Shown one piece after another: positions 25,201 through 34,782 of a stretch of DNA of 64,000 nt; the stretch's first letter is position 1; every line of letters starts with the position of its first letter. The notes under the pieces are model-generated. The model did not search any database. It was not told the DNA's origin and saw only the letters and a list, made by a program, of their open reading frames with translations. Made by a program: the position numbers and the translations under genes. Source of the stretch: Cyprinodon diabolis (lineage: Eukaryota > Chordata > Actinopteri > Cyprinodontiformes > Cyprinodontidae). The stretch lies in the NCBI GenBank assembly GCA_030533445.1, contig CM060081.1:20877611-20941610 (forward strand), given 5' to 3'.

Positions 25201-28200
25201 AAGAAACACAGTCCCTCCAGCGTTTCCTGGATCTCCCTATGTGTCTCCTCCTGGTTTGACTTGCCTTGAACACCTCACCAGGGAGGCGTCCAGGAGGCAT
25301 CCTAACCAGATGCCCGAGCCAACTCAATTGGCTCCTTCCGACATTGAGGAGCAGCGGCTGTATTTTGAGCCCTCCCCAGATGACTGAGCTCCTCACCCTA
25401 TCTCTAAATGAGAGCCCGGACACACTATGGAGAAAACTAATTTCAGCCGCTTATCTTTTTCTTTCAGTCATGGCCCAAAGCTCATGAGCTCATGAAAGCG
25501 AGAGCTTTAACTTTTGGCTCAGCTCCTCCGTTCAACACAACAGACCAGTACAGCGCCCACTTCACAGCAGACGCCACACCAATTTTAGTTTTCAGAAATT
25601 CTGATTTTTTTAATGCAGTCTCACACCCACCATTACGTTAAAAATTGACGTTTGGTCAAGCCCCCTGCACTCCAGATACTGACTCGATGGGGATAGCCCA
25701 CTCGTCAATTATTAATTAAGGGTGTGTGAGAGTTTATAGTAGGGATGCATGAAATGCAAACTGCAAAGCTAAAACTAGCACATCTAATACCCTAACCCCT
25801 AAACCTTAACACTTGTATAGATGTTACCATGTGCTCCTAGAGCTACCAACAATAACTTTTTGGGCTAAAATTTTCAACGCAGGTTATTTGCTTCACTATC
25901 TGATGCTTTCAGGGTTTTGACAAAGAATCGATATTTCACGAGTTGGGAGTAAGAATGTGTTAGATTTTTTAGAATTTAAGTGAGAAATAAAGTCTGAAGA
26001 TAAACTTTTTCAATATTTAATGTTAGTCTTTTCATAATTTTCCATACTTTATAAGATTCAGCAGAAGAAAATTTAGAAGCAGGCTTAAATATAACCCTAA
26101 ATAGGTTATGTTTGATTGATTGAATGTTTCTCAGCTAGTTTCCGAGCACATTTTTATTCCAACAAAACAGCTTTCAACACAAGCTGATATATTTCACCAT
26201 TCTTTGTATTATTGTATCCATAATTCTACTCTTAGTCTGTTATGTCCATTCAAAAACCAGTCTTAACCTTACATAAAGTTTGTGCAATATGCAGTACAAT
26301 TGGAGTGAATGAAGCACCCAGCATTAAGCTACCAATATCCTTGATAATGTGCTGTTTTTAGCTATGAAAAAGGACTATATTAAGCATATTTCCAAGCTTG
26401 GTCTGTTTCTTGTCTGATAGAAAAACTTTGAGTGATTTTCTCTAAAACACACATGTTGAAAATGATTCATATAAACTAAAATTTGGTTTCTTAGCACATT
26501 GCACCTTGACTTTAGTGTTGCACCGAAATGATGACCATGATGGCAATTGTTTTATTCTAGCTTCATGCATACAGTAACCCTGGATGGATAGTTGACCTCC
26601 ACTTCATTTATCAGTTACTCTAATAGGATTATAAAATATAAACTATAAATCAAAACATATAAGCTCAAATTTTCTTTTCAACCAAAAACTATCTGATGTG
26701 TGTTATCTCAGGGCTAATGATGACTGGATGGATTAGCAGCTGTCTTAAAGCTCAGCTATTGTTTTAGGTGAATAATTTGCCCCTCTCATCTCAGCTCCCA
26801 GCCAGCCTCCGGTTAAAGTCATGTGGAACACATCGAACTCCAAGATTATCCTGAACTGGGAGCACGTCAAAGCTCTGGAGAACGAGTCAGAAGTGACCGG
26901 TTACAAAGTGAGCACGTAGCTTCTTCACTTCATCATAGGGTTCTGTCTGTTGCCATGGCGCGCTCCACTCTTGATTTAATCTCATCCACAGGTGCTATAC
27001 AAGAAGAATCGACACAGCCGACCTAATGTCATGGAAACTAACACCACCTCAGTGGAGCTTGCTCTTCCGACTGATGAGGAATATATCATCCAAATAAAGC
27101 CATTTGGAGAGGGAGGAGACGGGAACAGCAGCAAGCAGATCACCATCCCTAGGATAGCAGGTCAGAGAAAAGCTAGTTAGTGACTTCCACATGGCTGATC
27201 TGAGAAATCATGTTATTCTGAGAAATCATCTTATTCCCAAAACAATTGAGCCCTCATTATCTCCAGAGGAAAGCAGAGTAATAATAATATCTGCTAGAGG
27301 GCAAGTCTGTGGAATTAAAGTCTTTATGTTTCACCATAACAGTTTTCCGCTCCAGATTCCTCTGTATGCATGAAATGACCACAGTTTAAATACAGCAGCT
27401 TGCAAAAGCTTTCATAACTGTTGCATTTTTTTGGATTAGCCTTCTTAGACGAAGGAGAAACTGTTTACAGTAGTTAAAGGAAAAGTCCGGTCAGCAAGAA
27501 ATGATCAATGGATCATCATCTATACCTAGAACTAATATGTTCGCTATGATTAAATGAATTAAGTATTAATCAGTAAAAAAATGAAAATAATTATTTTCCT
27601 GGACCAGCCATTTTAGCCCAAATATAGTAACACCTCACTCCATAGTTATGTCACGGTGCAGTAAGCCGAGCACCATTCTCACCGCTTTACAAGCAAAATC
27701 AATGGGAGCTACTAGACATATCTGCAATCAACAACAATAATTGAAGATTTTTAGATGACTTTAACATTGAAATTCACGAGAGCTATACTTAAACTGACAA
27801 TGCCCATGTGCATGGCAGTTGGATGTTGTAATACCTCAGGTAAAAGTGAAAAAGAATATTAGTTATTTCACCTTTCCGATTCATGATCCTCCAAGGACAG
27901 GTTCATCGTTGGATTGCAAACTTGAAGAGGGAGAATTTGCAATCAAAACTCTGACCAGAGAAAAAAAGACGTAATATGCAGCCAACATTTCGAAGAAGAA
28001 TGTTTTCAATATGACTTGGATAATAGTGCGTTGTGACAAGCACTCGAGAGGGAACGCCTATTAAACGCATGCAAGAGCATGCACAAGCCCATTCTCCTCG
28101 TACAGGCTCTGTTTAAAAGTTGCTGTTGCATCTGCTCATCCAAGCTTATTTTACAAAAGAAGATTTGCAATTTTTCCGCATTGTTAGTTTCATCACCAGC

Positions 28201-28974
28201 AAGTGAAAATGTGGACGACTACGCATCACTAGAATGATTGAGAATTAGGAGGACAAATTATTTTCATGATCCAACCAGGAAAAGAAAATCCTCCTCTACA
28301 CCTATAAATGTCATGTTTCCAACATTTTCATCGAAATTATTAATTTACATTCAAGAGCGATACAGAATATAAAAGTAAATGTATATATTTTTTTGATTAT
28401 ACAAAATATAAATTATTGTTATATAATTTTTAAAGGGTAAAAAAATATTTACTTCTAGCTAGGATGCCAATGTCCACACAAATGGATTCTGCACATATAA
28501 TAATAGGTTTAAGTTATGTAAGTAGGGAGAAAAAAAAGGGAGCATAAGGTTGGCATTAGCATAAGCAATAGCAGACCTGCCAAGCAGCTGCAGATAATAT
28601 TAAAAACAAAAGCAGGGGAGCAGTTGTTTGGACCTTCCTGGCTGGGAGGAGGTAAACTAGCTATTGCCTTCAAAGAGGGTTTACTAAAGGTAATTTGTTT
28701 CTCTGGATTTTATTCATGCTACTTGTTTTCTTTATCCATCCAAAAAAAATGTAATGAAGTATGTTAATACTGGTGCCAATATTAGTTCTTTGACAATGCA
28801 CTGCAGATGAAAGGCTGGTTAGTAACTTTCTCCTCAAGTATGGAGCCAACTAACTTCCTTTATGTTTTGACCACCGTTTCAGGACCCAATGCAGTCGGCT
28901 CAGCCTCCAAGGTCTCCACGCTGTCAGCCCTCAGCACAATAGCTCTCTCTTTCACAGCACGGACATCTTTATGA
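7108..28974 (+). CDS. cntn4: contactin-4, C-terminal half (eleven exons, 5' partial)
   Basis: Contactins are GPI-anchored neuronal adhesion molecules with six Ig and four fibronectin III domains. CNTN4 is known to act in axon guidance and to bind APP-family and PTPRG-type partners. Coding exons: 7108-7283, 10563-10680, 11034-11192, 13018-13167, 16311-16381, 18733-18967, 22092-22207, 22936-23122, 26795-26907, 26992-27160, 28883-28974. They join in one frame to about 527 residues, about half of the roughly 1026 in human CNTN4. Ig6 has its cysteine pair (CQVSHD, YTCAVQ). The FN3 domains carry typical signatures ([21 protein letters not shown]). Several N-glycosylation sequons are present (NVS, NES, NAS, NQT, NTT). 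The extreme C-terminus ([13 protein letters not shown]) resembles CNTN4 rather than CNTN1, 2 or 3 as I remember them, and 'PVPEELQNG' is typical of CNTN3-6. A teleost paralogue of CNTN4 is the main alternative. Confidence 0.93.
7284..10562 (+). other. cntn4 intron with one TTAA MITE
   Basis: GT-AG intron of about 3.3 kb. It carries the MITE at 8486-8824 and otherwise AT-rich sequence without recognisable genes. It ends in a tandem CAGCAG acceptor. Confidence 0.8.
8486..8824. mobile_element. TTAA-target MITE, 339 bp, 16-bp perfect TIRs
   Basis: The ends are perfect inverted repeats of AGGTATAGTGGAGGAT. They are flanked by TTGA on the left and TTAA on the right, consistent with a slightly decayed TTAA duplication as in piggyBac or Kolobok elements. 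Internal sequence ('gcatcgctcatacaagctta', 'accggtaagtgaaaatg') recurs at about 28050-28305, 45590-45830 and 47700-47960. There is no coding capacity. Confidence 0.75.
10563..10680 (+). CDS. cntn4: cntn4 exon: second part of Ig domain 6
   Basis: This exon encodes [13 protein letters not shown], then the second Ig cysteine in GKYTCAVQT, and ends at LVVR plus the first base of Gly (donor gtaagc at 10681). The start at 10563 matches the family length exactly. The acceptor is CAGCAG, so use of the upstream AG (10559) would add one Gln without a frameshift. Confidence 0.92.
11034..11192 (+). CDS. cntn4: cntn4 exon: first half of FN3 domain 1
   Basis: The acceptor is tatatac-cag and the donor ag|gtaagc at 11193. 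After the split Gly the exon encodes [20 protein letters not shown], then the domain Trp, then [19 protein letters not shown] and GWQAVTT. The PPGPP linker after Ig6 is characteristic of contactins. Phase 1 to 1. Confidence 0.94.
11193..13017 (+). other. cntn4 intron, nothing else recognised
   Basis: GT-AG intron of about 1.8 kb. The acceptor is tgtgttttctgccag. I see no repeats that I can classify and no conserved-looking open frame. Confidence 0.8.
13018..13167 (+). CDS. cntn4: cntn4 exon: second half of FN3 domain 1
   Basis: It encodes [20 protein letters not shown] and [20 protein letters not shown], ending in KSTT with a Thr codon split over the intron. The donor is ACCA|gtacgt at 13168. 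[10 protein letters not shown] is the FN3 core strand typical of contactins. Phase 1 to 1. Confidence 0.93.
13406..13909. mobile_element. hAT-type non-autonomous element, 504 bp
   Basis: It is flanked by a perfect 8-bp duplication (tgctagaa at 13398-13405 and 13910-13917), the hAT target size. The ends are imperfect inverted repeats (CAGGGGTAACCAATTA against CAGAAGTGACGGATTA, 11 of 16). A second fish repeat lies inside it (13490-13640). There is no transposase. Confidence 0.7.
13490..13640 (-). repeat. CATCC-tailed teleost retroelement fragment nested in the hAT element
   Basis: A CATCCATCC tract is followed by 'gcgagaggcggggtacaccc' and 'tggacaggtcgccagtccat', a phrase I recognise as a very common interspersed repeat of fish. 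The tetranucleotide array reads GATG on the - strand, like the 3' tail of a non-LTR element, so the insertion is in - orientation. Exact family not assigned. Confidence 0.65.
14739..15360 (+). mobile_element. degenerate Tc1/mariner-like transposon remnant
   Basis: Starting at 'ttgtattcaaaataatagca', the block contains broken transposase-like pieces. Near 15206 a frame reads [15 protein letters not shown], like the segment around a catalytic Asp in Tc1 proteins (W...W..VL.SDE). Near 15319 another reads VKHSG, stop, CIMLWG, like the VKHGGGSVMLWG motif. Stops and frame changes show it is dead. Ends were not defined. Confidence 0.6.
16311..16381 (+). CDS. cntn4: cntn4 exon: first part of FN3 domain 2
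   Basis: This 71-bp exon runs in phase 1 to 0. It encodes [20 protein letters not shown] plus TWE. The run of glycines followed by a Ser-Glu-Leu strand is a hallmark of contactin FN3-2. The donor is gtaagc at 16382. NVS is a potential glycosylation site. Confidence 0.93.
16382..18732 (+). other. cntn4 intron with simple repeats
   Basis: GT-AG intron of about 2.35 kb, acceptor tttgcttttag. It contains AAAT/TA/TG low-complexity sequence at 18313-18414 and a partial CTCF-like string (ccagcaggggg) at 18575. No coding exon seen. Confidence 0.8.
18313..18414. repeat. AAAT, TA and TG microsatellites
   Basis: Tandem AAAT units are followed by a TA run and then a short GT run ending near 18414. Simple sequence only. 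Confidence 0.9.
18733..18967 (+). CDS. cntn4: cntn4 exon: main part of FN3 domain 2
   Basis: The longest contactin exon here (235 bp, phase 0 to 1). It encodes [20 protein letters not shown], then [20 protein letters not shown] and [11 protein letters not shown], ending at SAEE plus one base. The donor is G|gtgtgt at 18968. [17 protein letters not shown] is highly characteristic of CNTN3-6. Confidence 0.95.
20224..20712. mobile_element. TTAA-flanked MITE, 489 bp
   Basis: It is flanked by TTAA at 20220-20223 and 20713-20716, with inverted ends AGCTACAGTGTGTAAT and ATTACACACTGTAGCT. The body is GC-richer than the intron and includes G runs near 20620-20645. Target and ends fit a piggyBac or Kolobok derivative. 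No transposase frame is present. Confidence 0.75.
21265..21475 (-). mobile_element. tRNA-derived SINE
   Basis: Read on the - strand it starts with an A-box-like 'gtagcctagtgttcagagag' and a B-box-like 'ggttcaaaaatc'. It continues into 'gagaaagacccttaaccccc', a block shared by several fish SINE families, and then 'aaatgcaaaggacaaaactt'. It has diverged and is presumably inactive. The subfamily is not named. Confidence 0.7.
22092..22207 (+). CDS. cntn4: cntn4 exon: first half of FN3 domain 3
   Basis: It completes the EEP junction and encodes [20 protein letters not shown] followed by [18 protein letters not shown] (phase 1 to 0). The donor is gtgagc at 22208. The pattern LS(A/S)(S/T)(E/D)IEV is typical of FN3-3 of CNTN3/4. 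NAS is a sequon. Confidence 0.94.
22208..22935 (+). other. cntn4 intron, nothing else recognised
   Basis: Intron of 728 bp with normal GT donor and ttgttgccttgcag acceptor. No repeats or genes identified. Confidence 0.85.
22936..23122 (+). CDS. cntn4: cntn4 exon: second half of FN3 domain 3, GC donor
   Basis: It encodes [20 protein letters not shown], then [10 protein letters not shown] and [20 protein letters not shown], ending KKP plus the C of a split Pro codon. Joining to 26795 restores KPPPSQPP, exactly as expected for CNTN4. That requires the donor C|gcaagt at 23123, a GC rather than GT site. Confidence 0.93.
23371..24884 (+). repeat. 99-bp minisatellite, about 14 units
   Basis: The unit runs 'gtactgtccagtgctgaaat', then 'ggctggcgccttgtctgccc', then 'ctgctgtgcagtcaccacag' and 'gccctgtccagtgctgaacc', closing with 'tgatttaacccttagtgtg'. 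Units are mostly 99 bp. Some carry 'cctggggtg' instead of 'cccttagtgtg' and are 97 bp. Each unit holds the string 'ctgtccagtgctgaa' twice, so the unit probably arose from a shorter duplication. Positions 23757-23915 are unrelated sequence interrupting the array. Because 99 is a multiple of 3, long open frames appear by chance (24178-24663). Confidence 0.95.
25058..25590 (-). mobile_element. 5'-truncated Rex3/RTE-like LINE, 3' end of reverse transcriptase ORF
   Basis: On the - strand from 25423 the frame reads [19 protein letters not shown], later [20 protein letters not shown] and [18 protein letters not shown]. This is the C-terminal end of a very common fish non-LTR reverse transcriptase. 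It ends in a GATG-repeat tail (CATC array at 25058-25094 on +), as described for Rex3. Further recognisable LINE sequence extends upstream to about 25590. The copy is heavily 5'-truncated and immobile. Confidence 0.75.
26795..26907 (+). CDS. cntn4: cntn4 exon: first half of FN3 domain 4
   Basis: It completes the split Pro and encodes [20 protein letters not shown] followed by [17 protein letters not shown] (phase 1 to 0). [10 protein letters not shown] is a conserved contactin string. The donor is gtgagc at 26908. Confidence 0.95.
26908..26991 (+). other. short 84-bp cntn4 intron
   Basis: GT-AG intron between the two halves of FN3-4, acceptor tcatccacag. Its size is near the minimum for vertebrate introns. 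Confidence 0.93.
26992..27160 (+). CDS. cntn4: cntn4 exon: second half of FN3 domain 4
   Basis: It encodes [20 protein letters not shown], then [20 protein letters not shown] and [16 protein letters not shown] plus one base (phase 0 to 1). The donor is G|gtcaga at 27161. YIIQIKPF.(E/D)GGDG is closest to CNTN4 among contactins I remember. Confidence 0.95.
27801..28018 (+). pseudogene. degenerate THAP-domain remnant of a DNA transposon
   Basis: Read across several frameshifts and two stops, the stretch gives [20 protein letters not shown], then FHLF-like and [10 protein letters not shown] pieces, and then [14 protein letters not shown]. That is the order of a THAP zinc finger: an early Cys pair, an FH strand, and a C-x2-H ending in CSQHF. 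THAP domains occur in P-element and Kolobok transposases. Adjacent repeat sequence (to 28305) matches the MITE at 8486, suggesting this is a fuller member of the same family. Confidence 0.6.
28050..28305 (+). repeat. 3' body of the THAP/MITE family
   Basis: This stretch has 'acgcctattaaacgcatgca', 'gaagatttgcaatttttccg', 'agaatgattgagaattagga' and the end 'atcctcctctacacct'. Similar blocks occur in the same order in the MITE at 8486-8824 and at 45590 and 47700. Confidence 0.7.
28883..28974 (+). CDS. cntn4: cntn4 last coding exon: GPI-anchor signal and stop
   Basis: The exon encodes [19 protein letters not shown] and [11 protein letters not shown], then TGA at 28972-28974. Small residues (G-S-A-S) before a hydrophobic tail with no charged cytoplasmic segment form a GPI attachment signal. 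The final residues TARTSL match the CNTN4 C-terminus as I remember it (TARSSL). Confidence 0.94.
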
Positions 28975-30418
28975 CAAACAGCTCCCAGCAGATGTTGCAT
29001 CTAAGGTGGAGACAGCTCTCAGGCGGGAATACAAGTGGAGCCCACTCCGGTGTAACTAGATACATCCATTTAGATTTTAGAGACAGAGGGAAGACACTGA
29101 GGGTAAAAATGTTCAAATACGCCATGTAGAAGACAGATAAGGTGTCCCTGTCAGCTTCATAGGCCAGGTGAGGGAGATTATCCGATTTCGTGACTATGTT
29201 GTTACCAAAGCAGCTTTCATAAAAGAAACATAAAGGAAAAAGTCTTATATGCATCTTTTTGTATGACATGTTGAGCTTTTATAGATTTTGTTTTCCTGAT
29301 GGGTTAGGAGATGACTTTGGCTTCAGGAGTGAGAATAGTTTAATGCATGGAAAACGGCATTGTCCAGTTTTACATTTTGATGATAAAGCACATGAGTTGA
29401 CAGCCCATTGTCTTTTAATATAAAATACAGCTTGTACCTTTGATATTTCTACATTTCAGTTTATTTACTATAGTCTTTCTGGAAAGAAAGTACACCCTCT
29501 GTCTTTGCTAGCAATGGAGCTGGTCTAGATTATCTGTACAAAAAAAATAATTGTACCGGTTTTCCACCAAGTCAATATTTGAAAAACAAAAATAAAGTGA
29601 CATTTTAAAATGTAAAAAAACAAAAACTATATATATATAATCCAAAGTAGACCCTCAGATCCACAGATAATACAAGAGACATAAAGGCCTTGACTTTTAA
29701 TAGAGTGTACTTTCTTTTTTTAAAGATTGTATATAAATATTGTAATTCAGATTTCGGGTGCAGTTGTCACTTTTCAAATAAAATGGAGGAGTGGAATCAG
29801 ATTGTAAATGCTAATGCTTTAGCATCTGATGAACATTAGCAAGCAAAGCTAAACCTTGCCTAACATCATGGTGGGATTGAGCTATTATAAGGTGTTCTCA
29901 GCGTACTGCTAAAACAGAGTAAAATAGAATTAAAAGCCATTCCCTGGTTATGTTATACTCTGAAGATAGAGCATGAGCCTATATATCTATATTCTCACTG
30001 TTATCCTTTCTTCTGCCAAGAACATGACTATTGATCAAAAGAAACAAGTCAGCTTTGCTGGTATCAAGATGGCCTTTAAAAGTTTATCTTGAATCTGGAT
30101 GTAGTCTTTTATTTTGAAAGTTTGTGCTACTATGGTCTCTACAAGGTTATGGATTTAATATTCACAGTGCGTCCCAAAACTCATACAAATGGTTTGGGAA
30201 TGGAAATAAAGACTAAGATTTAGCTTTTGTAAGGCCCCCAATCTTAGTCCTATTGAACATAATTGTTAAGACGTTATATCCTGTAATCCATTCTGTCAGT
30301 TTATAATAAAAGTGGGCAGTTTAAATTAAAGCATTAAAACCTGGCATTAAATTTGGTTGTAAATGTTTTAATATATCTTTCAAAAAAGTTATAAAAAAAG
30401 TAAAAAAAAAAAAACAAA

Positions 30419-30700
30419 TTACTGGACTTTGTTTTCCAAGTCTGAAGACTTTTCGCTTCCCATCCAGGAAGCTTTTTCAATTCCAAATGTCTGGATTAGA
30501 ATTGAGTTCCAAGCTTTATAGAGTAGCCCAACAAAGTCATGTGATAGCTTAGACTTTGCATGTTTTCTTAGCCATAACTTAAGCTTAAGTTTAAGCTTAA
30601 GCATAAGCTTAAACTTAGTTCAGTCTTTTTTGTTGTTTTTTTTACTTTTTTCGAATGACTATGACCTGGATGACTGAGAACCTTCACCAGCATATGTTAA
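30419..30700. repeat. teleost interspersed repeat fragments
   Basis: On the - strand 30419-30530 reads 'gggaagcgaaaagtcttcag' and 'acttggaaaacaaagtccag', a phrase common in fish repeats. 30650-30690 on the + strand reads 'gactatgacctggatgactg' and 'agaaccttcaccagc', normally part of the same repeat but here in the opposite orientation. A copy of the second piece lies inverted at 51145-51190. Positions 30577-30620 are a small AAGCTTAAG-type tandem palindrome. Confidence 0.5.
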
Positions 30701-30788
30701 TTTTACTTTATACATGTTATCACCATGCAAATAATGCACATATTATACCATGAGTTGATCTTTAAAAAAGCAGAACATTAATTGCACC

Positions 30789-30789
30789 A

Positions 30790-30847
<58 letters not shown>
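30789..30847. repeat. AAT trinucleotide microsatellite, about 19 units
   Basis: An uninterrupted run of AAT/ATA units. Likely length-polymorphic. Confidence 0.97.
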
Positions 30848-33344
30848 TTCAAACTTAAGCATCCCTTCAATTTACCTCAGTGGCATTTTTCAACAACTCT
30901 GTTCAATTAAAATGTTCTTATAAGGATACTTTACGGTAAAAGCTTTACTGTTAGTTGAGAGTCTCATGAGTCCAGTAGGAACTTATTCAGTGTGTTCAGA
31001 CTTCTAAGCTCATGTAGGTAAAAGTGTCCTATACATCTAAAGTTGGTCTGTGAGAAGCATAATCCAGCCAATTCCAGCCTGCAGTCTCCTTTTTGATAAG
31101 CAGATGAGTTTTCCAGTTAGAATCTGGTTTTATCAAAGCAGATACTTGAGTGAGGTATTGATTAGTTATAGAAACTTAAAAGAAGCCAGCTTTAAAGCTC
31201 ACTTCGGACTACTAATTCTTTTTCAGTTGTGGGTTTTTCAAAAGAGAGACATCCAAGCAACATGTCAAAGCAGCTCCCCTTAGATTTATAACTTTTAAGT
31301 GTGATTTCTGAACTGTAAAGTGGTGAAGGGAGACTATTGAGTTAGTGTGCATGTCAGTTTTATGCCCTGTAGGCACTGAACCTCGTCAGATTCCTCAGAA
31401 ATTTTCTGTTTAATTCCAAACCTTCTTTACGTGTTTGTGCCCACTGACCTGTAAGAGACTTGGGTGAAAAACAATGTTCATATACAGTATACTTATTGTT
31501 GTATATCAACAAAGGTAAAAGCCCCAAATCTGCTTCTAAACTATTTCCTATCTTGCAGTGTATGCAAGATAGGAAGATGTATCAATGACTAGATCATCTG
31601 CGTATGAAAGCTCAGCCATTTCACTATAATTATTAGCTGAATTTATGTATATTCATGTAGAGGCGAGTGTTTCTTCATCATTGCAGACTGCATAATGTAG
31701 CATGACATTAGTGAATGTTATATCTGGTTGCTGCAGCTGTTTTTGAGTAGTGGTTGTGTAAATAAACATTTTCTGACATGTAAAATATTCAGGTAGCCTG
31801 GTTCAGCTGGGACTAAGAATGCATGTGCTACAGGGAAAGACCTGTGGGAGGATAATTCTGGAGAGCTGTTGAGTTAAAGCAGTGCATCTGAAAAAAAAAA
31901 AAACAATGGATCTCAAGGCAGATACCAAATATATAATAAGATAGAGAATAGAGTTTCCAAACCTGATTCTTTAATAACCAAATAATTTGTTTTTAACAGA
32001 AGGAATGATTACGGTGAGTGTAGCCTCAATTTATAATTGTTTTCTTAAGGCTTTCAAGTGAAAGGACAAAGTTGGACACCTATACATCCCTTTGAAAGAC
32101 AAATATGAAGCATTTTTTTTAAGGATGGTTCTAGTAGTATTTTTCATATCTGTTGTCACATATAAGATAATTTGATAAAAGGAATAACATCAAACATGAT
32201 ACCTCTCACTTATCTTATTTTGCTTAAAATTTATATTTTTCTTGAATACGCAGACATGTTTTTAAAGAAATCTGAACCTTTAAAATAGCAGCGATGGACA
32301 CTGGAGGCTAAAGCATTAGCATATTTTCTGTGAATTCCTTCCAAGCTAATTCAAATATCCTAGATCTGATGAAGTGCTTCAACTAGTCCTTATGAAAGAG
32401 GTTGTTAAAGAAGGTATGTAGGGCCTCTCTCCTCTCGGTTCTGCACCGCGATCCCTCATCTCTACTGATTGCAGTGCCCTCATGGCTGCCTCTCATGCCC
32501 CTCATTCTTTCAGTTAGCCCTGTGTCTAGAGCTATTCTTTGCCTTCTGTGTGCCTCATCATATGTTCAGAATCCTCAGGTCCTTAAAGAGCCTTAACTTA
32601 TTGCGTGTATGTCAAGAAACACTAAAAGCATATAACTTTGAAGCAGCAGCGGCAGCAGTGTTCAAGCGCTGCTGGAATGATATTAACATTAGGGGTTTGG
32701 GAGTTGGAGCACATCCTTTGCCGACGTTACAGAGGTTTGAGCGGCATTTTGCTGTTTATCTGGGAAATTTGCCGGCCTATAAAGGCTGGGTGAACTTTTC
32801 TAGGCGGATGATCTTAAGACAATGCTGCTGATATTTTCCTTTTTTCCATAGTCTCCTGATGCCATTTGGGACTGCTGTGCCACCTGGAGTACGCTGCAGT
32901 CTCATTGTAGCTTGTAATCCAGTTAAGTAGTTTGTAGTACTTTGAAGGGAAGTGCACTGTATGCTACTGGGGATCATGCATCAAAAATGTGTAATATACC
33001 GTTGTGTACACTTCAGATCATTTATATGAAAAGAAACCTTTCTAAAGAGATGATTTACTCGGTTTTTATGTAAACAACTCTTGTTTCATACTGTAAACTG
33101 TTGCTCAGCATGACTGTACTTGTACATGACTGTCGTCTTTCTACTGTCCACCTGCAAAGCGACTGAATGGCTTTAGGAACATGTGAGGTCCATGCATCTG
33201 GTAGGTTTCTGTGTGCTGAAGCATTATCAGCCCCGTGTCTTTGCTTCTGTCTAAATCAGCCCTTCAGAGATGTACTGCTTTCACTGTCTGTATACGCTCC
33301 GCAGGAGGCGTCCCTCTGTTGCTGTTTGTTGTTTATACTGTGTG

Positions 33345-33350
33345 AATAAA
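33345..33350 (+). terminator. candidate distal cntn4 polyadenylation signal
   Basis: AATAAA lies in 'actgtgtgaataaagaaact', followed by GT-rich sequence. Inferred only; no transcript data. Confidence 0.45.
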
Positions 33351-34782
33351 GAAACTGATTTATAGAACAACACAAAGCTGTGAGTCTGTTAATACCAACC
33401 AGTCTACATGTTATAAATGAAGAGCTGCTTTCTGGGTTAGCTATATGATTTAATATGCAATATAAAACAGTTAAAGAGCTGATTTCCTTTAAAGTGATGC
33501 TTGGGCAAATCAAATAAGGCCATGATTAAGCTTCTACTGAGACTTGAATGCAGATCCGATTTTCTGACGAATGCACCACAGATTTCCTTATTAGCCCAGT
33601 TATTGAAAGATTTACAGAATCTTGACCACTTGTTTTAGCCCAACTTTGAACCAGAGACCTTTTTCATGCAAACATGAAAATACCACAGAAACCTTTCTTC
33701 CACGAGCCTCTCTTTCTAAAAAATTGATTATTTAAGACCCAAGTTTTAACAATAGGCTACATCACAATGCCATTTTCTGTATATGGCAGAACTGTTAGGA
33801 TGTACCTAATCCTCACAAAGAACACAGTTACTTGTAGATGAACAAAACATTTGTTCTTGAAAATGTATAAAAGATTATACAGAAATGCTTAATGTATCAA
33901 AATTGATGCAAATAAATAATCTAATTTAAATAATTCAAAATTTATGTTTTTATTTCATTCGTCAGAAAGTTTGATGACAACTCTGATTTTAAAACAATAA
34001 CATTTTCCATCAATTCATAATCCAGACTTTAATTATAATAATTAGTTTTGTTTTTGGTTTTATTTATTTATTTTTTTTTTCATCAGAAATGATCAATAAG
34101 ACCTTTTATTTCATATGCAAAATTATAAATTGAGTGAAACTGTAAATTTTTTAAACTATTATGACTTTATTAGGTTCTTTTCCTTAAAGGACGTTTATGT
34201 TTATGAAAATGTAAAAAAAAAAAAACAGACTTAATTTGTCCTTACTTTGATAAAGGCAGTTTCACCACTAAGAAATATACACTAACTTTATTTCCCCACA
34301 AAGCTCTATGAATGTTCTTTTCTTTGTGTTTCCTCTCTAACTACTCCTTGAGAATGGAAGCCAGCTGGTGTGAAAAGAAAAAGCTATTTGTGTTTGAATT
34401 AGTTTATGTTGCCTTTCAAAGGTCTGACCCAAAGGAACAGGGGAAAGGAAGTTCCTAAGTACTTTTTATGCAATTTAGGCCAATTAAACCAAGGTTCGGA
34501 GCTGTGAGACTTCCATTATGTCTGCTTCCTGCAATAAACGTAATGCAACATTTCATTTATTATTTATACCTTCTTGGAAAATAATTCATACCAAGTTTTC
34601 TAAATTTTTTCAATTGTTATAATAGCAAATCTTGTACCTTTTTTGGATTTTATAGAATAGGATAAATACATTTTTTTGTATAAAACCTCTAAAAATGTAA
34701 GGCATATTAATACTTTAGCAGACCACTGTATGCTACTGTTTTCCTGAGGTTTGGTCTTTTGCTTGGTTGGCTCCACAAAAAA

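Larger units (their letters stand above)
23123..26794 (+). other. cntn4 GC-AG intron with minisatellite and LINE end
   Basis: This intron of about 3.7 kb begins GCAAGT and ends ctctcatctcag. Its first third is a 99-bp minisatellite (23371-24884), followed by a Rex3/RTE-like LINE 3' end (25058-25590). The remaining kilobase is AT-rich and has no recognised feature. Confidence 0.85.
27161..28882 (+). other. last cntn4 intron with a THAP-element relic
   Basis: GT-AG intron of about 1.7 kb, acceptor gaccaccgtttcag. It contains a degenerate THAP-domain frame (27801-28018) and the repeat body shared with the 8.5 kb MITE (28050-28305). Otherwise AT-rich. Confidence 0.85.
28975..33375 (+). other. 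probable cntn4 3' UTR, extent uncertain
   Basis: Sequence after the stop has no gene-like frame. AATAAA occurs at 29591, 29777 and 33345. The one at 33345-33350 looks best because a GT-rich stretch (agctgtgagtctgtt) follows about 25 bases later, which would give a 3' UTR of about 4.4 kb. The first two signals could serve shorter forms. The interval also holds a repeat fragment (30419-30700), an AAT microsatellite (30789-30847) and a perfect hairpin (31547-31573). Confidence 0.45.

Noticed and set aside
25154..25487. + strand frames opposite the LINE
   Set aside because: They are antisense to the Rex3/RTE-like reverse transcriptase remnant, which is the recognisable strand.
32469..32831. 120-codon + strand frame
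   Set aside because: The start is a non-ATG codon, there is no recognisable motif, and it lies in the probable cntn4 3' UTR.
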